64,000 nucleotides of DNA from Companilactobacillus ginsenosidimutans (GTDB lineage Bacteria > Bacillota > Bacilli > Lactobacillales > Lactobacillaceae). The notes under the pieces were generated by a model. The model saw nothing but the letters and a program-made list of their open reading frames with translations, was not told the origin of the DNA and searched no databases. This document shows positions 58,891 to 64,000 of the stretch, piece after piece (position 1 is the stretch's first letter; each line of letters begins with the position of its first letter). Location: NCBI RefSeq assembly GCF_001050475.1, contig NZ_CP012034.1, positions 2,046,001 through 2,110,000 of the forward strand, in the 5' to 3' direction. Position numbers and translations under genes: made by a program.

Positions 58891-59824
58891 TGTCATAACT
58901 CTTAATTGAGTCTAATAAGTATTTTACGAATGCCTCACGATCAACGTCTTCGAGAACCTTGACATTGTTGTGTTCTTCAGCATAGACACGTCTGTCAGGG
59001 TAGGTCATACCTCTGAATTGGTCATTTGTTAAACCAACATCGATTGAGTAATTTTCACTCTTAGTAAATAATTCTGGTTTCAACATGCTAATAACAGCAC
59101 AGGCATCGTGAATTGGGATTTTAGTCATACCTTTTTCAAGTTCGGCTCCAGCATAAAAATCAAGGATTGAACTGGCCATGACACCAACTTCGCCTAAATC
59201 TTTAATAGATTTGATTTCATCCATTGTCATATATGCTTTGTTCTCGGTTAAATTCAAACCTGAAAGTGTAACGGGTACACCTGAGTCAAAGACAATTTTA
59301 GCGGCTTCAGGGTCAACATAGGCATTGAATTCAGAAGCTAAAGTTATGTTCCCTTGTAAAGTTGAGCCACCCATAACGTAAATGTGGTCAATCTTTTCGT
59401 GAATTTCTGGGAAAGTTTTGAGTAGTAATGCGATGTTAGTCAAAGGTGCAGTGGCGATAATGTCTACAGGTTCGTCACTTTCGGCAAGTTTGTTATAAAT
59501 AAAAGTAACCGCATTTTCACTAGCTAAAGGATAATCCAAACTTTCTTTAGGAAAGTCATATCCTTCCATACCAGTTTTACCATGGATTTCACCGGCAGTC
59601 TCAATTTCCTTGACTAATGGTTCTGCTTGTCCGGATGCGAGTTCGGTGTGTGAGCCTAAAAATGTTAGCAACTTCTTTGCATTTTGTGTGACGTAATTCA
59701 AGGCCACGTTTCCACCAACTGTTGTTACACCGATTACATCGGCAATCTCTGGATGTGCCAGCAATACGGTGATTGCGATGGCATCATCAATACCAGGATC
59801 ACAGTCCATAATTACTTTTTTCAT
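58886..59824 (-). CDS. Inosine/uridine-preferring nucleoside hydrolase
   Basis: The 312-residue protein belongs to the IunH/Rih family. The calcium-binding N-terminal motif is VIMDCDPGIDDAIA, with VTTVGGNV, ATAPLTNIALLL, MGGS and PIHDACAV (C-terminal Asp ligand) also conserved. It hydrolyses the N-glycosidic bond of nucleosides to ribose and base for salvage. Its start overlaps the stop of the upstream MarR gene by 4 bp (ATGA), so the two are translationally coupled. Confidence 0.92.
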   Translation of the reverse strand: MKKVIMDCDPGIDDAIAITVLLAHPEIADVIGVTTVGGNVALNYVTQNAKKLLTFLGSHTELASGQAEPLVKEIETAGEIHGKTGMEGYDFPKESLDYPLASENAVTFIYNKLAESDEPVDIIATAPLTNIALLLKTFPEIHEKIDHIYVMGGSTLQGNITLASEFNAYVDPEAAKIVFDSGVPVTLSGLNLTENKAYMTMDEIKSIKDLGEVGVMASSILDFYAGAELEKGMTKIPIHDACAVISMLKPELFTKSENYSIDVGLTNDQFRGMTYPDRRVYAEEHNNVKVLEDVDREAFVKYLLDSIKSYDK

Positions 59825-60273
59825 TGTTTCTTGACCTCACTTTGCTCTGTATTTTGCAACTTTTCGGGCAATTTTTGTAAAGCGTGCATAAATCCTCGTC
59901 GTTCAAAAGCACCAAGGCTTGAAAGGATTCGTTGGTCATTTTGTTTCATGAAATCATCAATGTTAGTTTGAATCTTAAGTGCCTTTTCCAAGACGGTGAT
60001 TTTCTTTAATCTTGAATCTGATTCGACAGCCTCACGCTTAATTAACTCTTTTTTCTCCATAATTTTGAGAATATTAGTTGCAGTCGATCGACGGATATTA
60101 AATTCTGCTTCAATATCCTTTTGAAAAACGTCCTCGTTGTTAGGAACACTAGTTAAAAAATCAATTATTTGAACTTGTGTACCTGTTAAATCATAGGTTG
60201 ATGCAAAATCATTAACACTGCGAGAAATCTCGTTCGACGCCACCTTAATCAAATGAGCGATATTACCCGACAT
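59821..60273 (-). CDS. MarR family transcriptional regulator
   Basis: The 150-residue protein has the MarR winged helix: DLTGTQVQIIDFL, FNIRRSTATNILKIMEKKELIKREAVESDSRLKKITVLE. It is encoded directly before the nucleoside hydrolase gene with a 4-bp overlap and probably controls that operon. The ribosome site is AAGGAGGAT. A fructosamine kinase gene is divergent, 80 bp away, and may share control. Confidence 0.88.
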   Translation of the reverse strand: MSGNIAHLIKVASNEISRSVNDFASTYDLTGTQVQIIDFLTSVPNNEDVFQKDIEAEFNIRRSTATNILKIMEKKELIKREAVESDSRLKKITVLEKALKIQTNIDDFMKQNDQRILSSLGAFERRGFMHALQKLPEKLQNTEQSEVKKQ

Positions 60274-60355
60274 ACGTATCCTCCTTGAAGCCCCATTATT
60301 GTTCCTTCTAAAATTATATCATGATAGTATTGAAATATGCGAAAGGAAGATAGAA

Positions 60356-61207
60356 ATGCTTGTTGATAAAGATTGGTATAGTGAATTAAAACTCGGTAAT
60401 ATCGAAAATATTGAACCAGTTTCTGGCGGGGACATTAACTTGGCTTTCAAAGTCACATCTTCTACAGGAAAATATTTTTTAAAGGTACAACCGAATAATA
60501 ATGCAAGTTTCTTTGATCATGAAGTAGAAGGCTTGAATTTAATTAATTCAGTTGCTAACGCTCCAAAGGCTATTAGATCTGGCACGTTCAAAGGCAACGG
60601 CTATCTAATTTTAGAATATGTTGAATTTGGAACTGATTCTGAATATGCCTTGGGTAAACTGGTTGCTAAAATGCATCAAAAGCACAACGACCAGTTCGGT
60701 TTGGATCACAATATTAAGAATGCTAAAAATCCTAAAATCAATACGTGGCAGGATAACTGGGGTGACTTTTATGTCAAACAACGGCTGGAAGTATTGGAAA
60801 TTCAAGTTAAACAAAAGGGACTCTGGAATGGTTATCGAGAGAACTTATTAGATAGATTGAAAGCAAAAGTTTATGAGTATTATTCCAATCATCCAGTTAA
60901 GCCAAGTTTGATGCACGGTGATTTGTGGAATGGTAACGCTGGATTTCAAAGCGACCATCAACCAATTCTTTTCGACCCTGATGTATTTTTTGGTAATCGA
61001 GAAATGGATATTGCTATGACACTGCTTTTTGGCGGATTTAGCAAAGACTTTTATGATGGCTATCAAAGTGTTTACCCACTAGATGAGGGATGGGAAGATC
61101 GAGTTTCCTGGTATCAAAGCTACTATTTATTAGCACATCTTAATCTGTTTGGTGAAGGATACGGTGCAAGTCTAGAAAACTCATTAGAAAGATCAATAAG
61201 TTTTTAA
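60356..61207 (+). CDS. Fructosamine kinase family protein
   Basis: The ATG at 60356 behind AAAGGAAG gives 283 residues; an in-frame start 19 codons earlier has no ribosome site. Kinase-like landmarks are VSGGDINLAFKV, YFLKVQPN (ATP-binding Lys), LILEYVE, LMHGDLWNGNAGF (catalytic loop) and ILFDPDVFFGNREMDIAM (metal Asp). FN3K-type kinases phosphorylate ketosamines on glycated proteins or small molecules, which leads to deglycation. It is divergent from the MarR/nucleoside hydrolase operon. Confidence 0.9.
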   Translation: MLVDKDWYSELKLGNIENIEPVSGGDINLAFKVTSSTGKYFLKVQPNNNASFFDHEVEGLNLINSVANAPKAIRSGTFKGNGYLILEYVEFGTDSEYALGKLVAKMHQKHNDQFGLDHNIKNAKNPKINTWQDNWGDFYVKQRLEVLEIQVKQKGLWNGYRENLLDRLKAKVYEYYSNHPVKPSLMHGDLWNGNAGFQSDHQPILFDPDVFFGNREMDIAMTLLFGGFSKDFYDGYQSVYPLDEGWEDRVSWYQSYYLLAHLNLFGEGYGASLENSLERSISF

Positions 61208-61336
61208 AATGTTGTTACCGTATTCATAAAGTTTATAATTATATGTGTATCTTGGTATTTATGAGAAACATATTTTGTAATTAGATATATGCTAATTTAT
61301 ATTGAAAGTAGTTAAAAAAGACGGGAGATTCTGAAT

Positions 61337-61984
61337 ATGGCAAACATTTTAATATTAGGTGCAAACGGACAAATCGCACAATTGAGCGAAAACATTTTCT
61401 TGGATTCAACAGGTGACAACATGAAGTTGTATCTAAGACGTGCAGATCGACTACGCGACAAGGCCGCACAATATGAAGACAGAATCGAACTAATTGATGG
61501 GGATACAACAGACGTCGATAAATTAGTTGATTCAATGAAAGACGTAGACATGGTATACGCTAACTTAGCAGGTGGTAACATCAAGGACCAAGCTGAGTCA
61601 GTTGTTGAGGCAATGCACAAGGCCGGCAAAACAAGACTAGTATGGATTTCAACATTAGGTATTTATGACGAAGTCCCTGGCAAATTTGGTCAATGGAACA
61701 ACAGTACTTTAGGCAGCTACATCACAAACTACGCTGCAGCAGCCAAAGTACTTGAGGATTCAGACTTAGATTACACAATTATCAGACCAGCCTGGTTGAC
61801 TAATAAAGACGAAGTTGATTATGAAGTTACACAGAAGGGTGAAGCATTTAAGGGTACTGAAGTTTCTAGAAAATCAATTGCCCAAGTTGTTGTTGATATT
61901 GCACAAGATCCTTCGCAGTTTAGCAAAGCATCAATTGGTGTTAACAAACCAAACACAGACGGAGACAAACCTAGCTGGTATTAG
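61337..61984 (+). CDS. NAD(P)H-binding atypical SDR family protein
   Basis: The 215-residue Rossmann protein begins ANILILGANGQIAQL, with a GxxGxxxxL nucleotide-binding motif, and continues LRRADRL, DLDYTIIRPAWLTN and KSIAQVVVDIA. This is the layout of atypical short-chain reductases such as NmrA-like or YhfK-type proteins, with no classical YxxxK catalytic motif. Role unknown. The gene ends 11 bp before a class C structured element. Confidence 0.85.
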   Translation: MANILILGANGQIAQLSENIFLDSTGDNMKLYLRRADRLRDKAAQYEDRIELIDGDTTDVDKLVDSMKDVDMVYANLAGGNIKDQAESVVEAMHKAGKTRLVWISTLGIYDEVPGKFGQWNNSTLGSYITNYAAAAKVLEDSDLDYTIIRPAWLTNKDEVDYEVTQKGEAFKGTEVSRKSIAQVVVDIAQDPSQFSKASIGVNKPNTDGDKPSWY

Positions 61985-61995
61985 AATGGTTTGAG

Positions 61996-62156
61996 GTTCA
62001 CTGCCGTCTGGAGGTTCCGTACTGCGGGGGCGGAACGCCATGGGAAACGAGTGAGCCAAAGTGCGGTCTCACTAGATTTCCTTGTTGTAAGGCCGGCTTA
62101 TGGCCGACCAAACAACAATTGCACGGCTGGCTCCCCGCAGTACTCCACCTCCAGAC
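61996..62156 (+). repeat. Structured intergenic element, class C copy 2
   Basis: Outer arms GTCTGGAGG and GTACTGCGGGG (62006-62029) pair with CCCCGCAGTAC and CCTCCAGAC (62133-62156). Inside, GGGAAA-cg-AGTGAG pairs with CTCACT-aga-TTTCC around CCAAAGTGCGGT, the same loop as in class A copy 1. A second hairpin TTGTTGT...CGGC/GCCG...ACAACAA follows. The outer part is nearly identical to the reverse copy at 19054-19212. Confidence 0.86.
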
Positions 62157-62255
62157 TAGTTGGCTCAAACGTTTAGATACGAGTTTAAGTATCTTAACTT
62201 GTACGGTTCCTTTTAGGACGCAGATTAAATGAAATGAATATTAGCAGTTAATAAT

Positions 62256-62291
62256 AAGGCATGCTTTCCAAACTTTAAGGAAGCATGCCTT
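62256..62291. terminator. Terminator downstream of the SDR gene
   Basis: AAGGCATGCTTTCC and GGAAGCATGCCTT form a long stem followed by TTTTTT on the plus strand. Confidence 0.85.
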
Positions 62292-62303
62292 TTTTGATAA
62301 ATA

Positions 62304-62349
62304 AAAATCCTCTACTATTAGATTCAAAATCTATTTAGTAGAGGATTTT
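62304..62349. terminator. Terminator of the MFS gene (minus strand)
   Basis: AAAATCCTCTACTA and TAGTAGAGGATTTT form a 14-bp stem with an 18-nt loop. It lies 39 bp after the stop of the minus-strand MFS gene. Confidence 0.72.
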
Positions 62350-62387
62350 AGTAGTACCAATGTAATTAATTTTAGAATAGTGCAGTT

Positions 62388-63554
62388 TTAGTTATACTGT
62401 ACTGCTGCATTAAGCTTATTTCTATTGAATAAGTAGATAATTGCTGTTAATGGAATGAGAAGTAACATTGCCGGGTAAAAGAATTTTAGTGGAAAAATAG
62501 TTGGTAAGATTCCGCCAATGATAGGTCCAACTGACATTCCAATATCACTCCCCAAATAATAAGTTGCATTAGCAAGGCCCTGTTCTTCTAAGGGGGCTAA
62601 TAAGAGGGATGTTGATTGGGATACAGAAACCATAATTCCAAAACCGACTGCCATTAGCACAGCTGCCAAGATCATTTCAAAGTTGTTTTGCATAATTGTT
62701 AATAAGATGATGTAACCAATTGTCGCAATTATGCAGAGAAAAAACCAAGTTCCGAATGATATAGTATCAAAATAATTTTTTAATAGAATACGGATAATAA
62801 TCAAAGCAATTGAATAACATATGAAAAATAAACTTACAGTGATATTCAAATGCCGTTCCTGAACGTACATGACAATATCAGCTTGGGTAACGAAGTATGG
62901 AATAGATAGAAGTGAAAATATTATCGCTACTGGTAACGCATCACGCTGAATAATCTTGAAGTGCTGGTCTTCCAACTTAACTGAAGGCTTTGCATGATTA
63001 TCGATTAATTGTATAACAACAACCATGGCGACAGCACTCACACCAGCCAAAGTGATAATGAATTTATATCCAAGAAGTTGATAAATACTGATTGCTAAAG
63101 CAGGAGCAATTGCCATTGCAAGAGCATTTAATAATCCGTAATATCCCATTGCTGCTCCAAGATGTTGTCGAGGTACTAAATATGCCATCCAAGTTGCTAG
63201 ACAAACGGTACATAGTACGAAACCCGCACCATTTATGATTCTAAAAAATAATAGCGAGGATGCATTAGCAGAAAAAAGGTATCCGAAATCGCCAACAGCG
63301 CATAGAATTCCCCCGATTAATGAAAGACGATATTTAGAAACTCGATCAGTTAAATTTCCGGCAAATGGTCTTAATATCATTGAAGTGATACTCATAACCC
63401 CAACGATAATACCCGCAAAAGTACTGCTAATTCCTAAATTCCGAGCATATCCGTTCATTAGTGGATTAACTGCTTGAATACTAAATTGATAGAAGAAAGT
63501 TGCTAACATGACGCAAATAATATCTTTTGAAAAAAACGAAAATTTCTTTGTCAA
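62388..63554 (-). CDS. MFS transporter (DHA-type exporter-like)
   Basis: The 388-residue protein has 12 predicted membrane segments. Loop 2-3 reads AGNLTDRVSKYRLSL and the helix-4/5 region LVPRQHLGAAMGYYGLLNALAMAIAPALAI resembles drug- or metabolite-exporting MFS proteins of the YfkF/DHA1 kind. Translation starts at TTG (63552-63554), 10 bases after AGGAGC. It is the only gene between two terminators, so it is monocistronic. Substrate unknown. Confidence 0.8.
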   Translation of the reverse strand: MTKKFSFFSKDIICVMLATFFYQFSIQAVNPLMNGYARNLGISSTFAGIIVGVMSITSMILRPFAGNLTDRVSKYRLSLIGGILCAVGDFGYLFSANASSLLFFRIINGAGFVLCTVCLATWMAYLVPRQHLGAAMGYYGLLNALAMAIAPALAISIYQLLGYKFIITLAGVSAVAMVVVIQLIDNHAKPSVKLEDQHFKIIQRDALPVAIIFSLLSIPYFVTQADIVMYVQERHLNITVSLFFICYSIALIIIRILLKNYFDTISFGTWFFLCIIATIGYIILLTIMQNNFEMILAAVLMAVGFGIMVSVSQSTSLLLAPLEEQGLANATYYLGSDIGMSVGPIIGGILPTIFPLKFFYPAMLLLIPLTAIIYLFNRNKLNAAVQYN

Positions 63555-63596
63555 AACTTATTTTGCTCCTTTAAAATCTGTTTAAAACCAAATAAA

Positions 63597-63618
63597 AAAG
63601 GCGGCTATAACCACCTTT
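63597..63618 (-). terminator. Terminator of the partial carboxylesterase gene
   Basis: AAAGGCGG and CCACCTTT (one mismatch position tolerated as wobble) followed by TTTTTT on the minus strand. Confidence 0.65.
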
Positions 63619-63632
63619 ATATTAAAAATTAA

Positions 63633-64000
63633 CTATGGACGAGGAACAACGTCAAATAGCTCTAGCACAGTTTTGGCATGTTCAACTCCGTTATAAGGTC
63701 TCTGACCAATATCTTTGATGTTAAATTGGTCTGGTTTCACTGGTGACCATAACTTTTCATGTTGATCAGTAGAAAAATTGAGTAATGTTTGACTAATAAA
63801 TCCATCACGATCAAGTTGTTCTTGGCTAGCATCAGGTGCAGTTTGGCCGACGATACCGTACATATCTGTACCATGATAAGCAGGAGAACCTTCAACTGGG
63901 CCAACGCTTAGTTGATAAACTCGTCCGCCAGCTTGAGCATGATCATGAGCTTCACGTATAGCTGGTATGGTGAAGTTATAATCTGTAAAGAAACGAGTTC
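63633..64000 (-). CDS. Carboxylesterase family protein, N-terminus beyond window edge
   Basis: The minus-strand frame is open from the right edge of the window to a stop at 63633, about 122 residues. It reads TRFFTDYNFTIPAIREAH...GRVYQLSVGPVEGSPAYHGTDMYGIVG, which fits the C-terminal part of type-B carboxylesterases: the FTDYNFTIPA helix and a His-Gly-(S/T)-(E/D) segment (YHGTDMYG) that supplies the catalytic His. The nucleophile Ser lies outside. An internal ATG at about 63863 is not the start, since the frame continues upstream with family-like sequence. Confidence 0.68.
   Translation of the reverse strand, partial: TRFFTDYNFTIPAIREAHDHAQAGGRVYQLSVGPVEGSPAYHGTDMYGIVGQTAPDASQEQLDRDGFISQTLLNFSTDQHEKLWSPVKPDQFNIKDIGQRPYNGVEHAKTVLELFDVVPRP

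Noticed and set aside
5487..62156. CRISPR array or insertion-sequence explanation for the repeats
   Set aside because: Copies are dispersed, vary in stems and have no regular spacers; no cas gene or transposase lies near any copy.

Overview
The window looks like a chromosomal segment of a low-GC Lactobacillaceae bacterium. The evidence is the AT-rich composition, strong AGGAGG-type ribosome sites with several TTG starts, the walRK-walH-walI-walJ-htrA-rlmH block, a type-I lipoteichoic acid synthase, SLAP-like surface domains and ECF thiamine-precursor transport. Gene order and protein character fit Companilactobacillus best, but genus is an inference. No phage, insertion sequence with transposase, or CRISPR array was found.

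Layout. 1-5.4 kb: a carbohydrate or inositol-type locus on the minus strand (two TIM-barrel epimerases, a Gfo/Idh/MocA dehydrogenase) divergent from two AraC regulators, then a YdcZ-type DMT transporter. 6.1-10.4 kb: arginine biosynthesis operon argC-J-B-D (minus). 10.9-13.0 kb: a NiaP-like niacin permease and an NrtR-type Nudix regulator. 13.7-16.4 kb: a TrpXYZ-type ABC importer with a structured, terminator-bearing leader. 16.8-18.6 kb: a YibE/YibF pair. 19.2-22.1 kb: an aldo/keto reductase and a membrane GDPD phosphodiesterase. 22.6-29.6 kb: an envelope/secretome stretch (GH73 autolysin, anchored unknown, matrixin-like protease, CAP protein, LTA synthase, lipoprotein). 29.8-33.7 kb: quinate/shikimate cluster (MFS, LysR, AroE, AroD). 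33.8-37.7 kb: YkoEDC importer and TenA, each behind its own TPP riboswitch. 37.7-42.0 kb: oligo-1,6-glucosidase, sugar transporter and LacI regulator with three operators. 42.2-46.4 kb: small secreted proteins, a gene-poor kilobase, a PgaC-like glycan synthase with a membrane partner, an orphan Phd antitoxin. 46.9 kb: tRNA-Lys. 47.1-55.3 kb: the WalRK essential cell-wall regulon genes, HtrA and RlmH, with a dense DnaA-box cluster between htrA and rlmH that suggests proximity to oriC. 55.3-64 kb: TetR, a polytopic membrane protein, an acyltransferase, a second matrixin-like protease, nucleoside hydrolase with MarR, fructosamine kinase, an SDR, an MFS exporter and a partial carboxylesterase.

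The most unusual feature is a dispersed family of nine 150-195 bp non-coding elements (at about 5.5, 6.0, 10.6, 13.1, 13.6, 18.7, 19.1, 22.1 and 62.0 kb). Each is closed by a long inverted repeat and encloses two or three internal hairpins. Five are class A, two class B, two class C. Paired arms change together between copies while certain loops and junctions stay fixed, as expected of a structured element rather than a coding gene. Classes A, B and C share sub-motifs and look like one superfamily. I do not recognise it as a named element.
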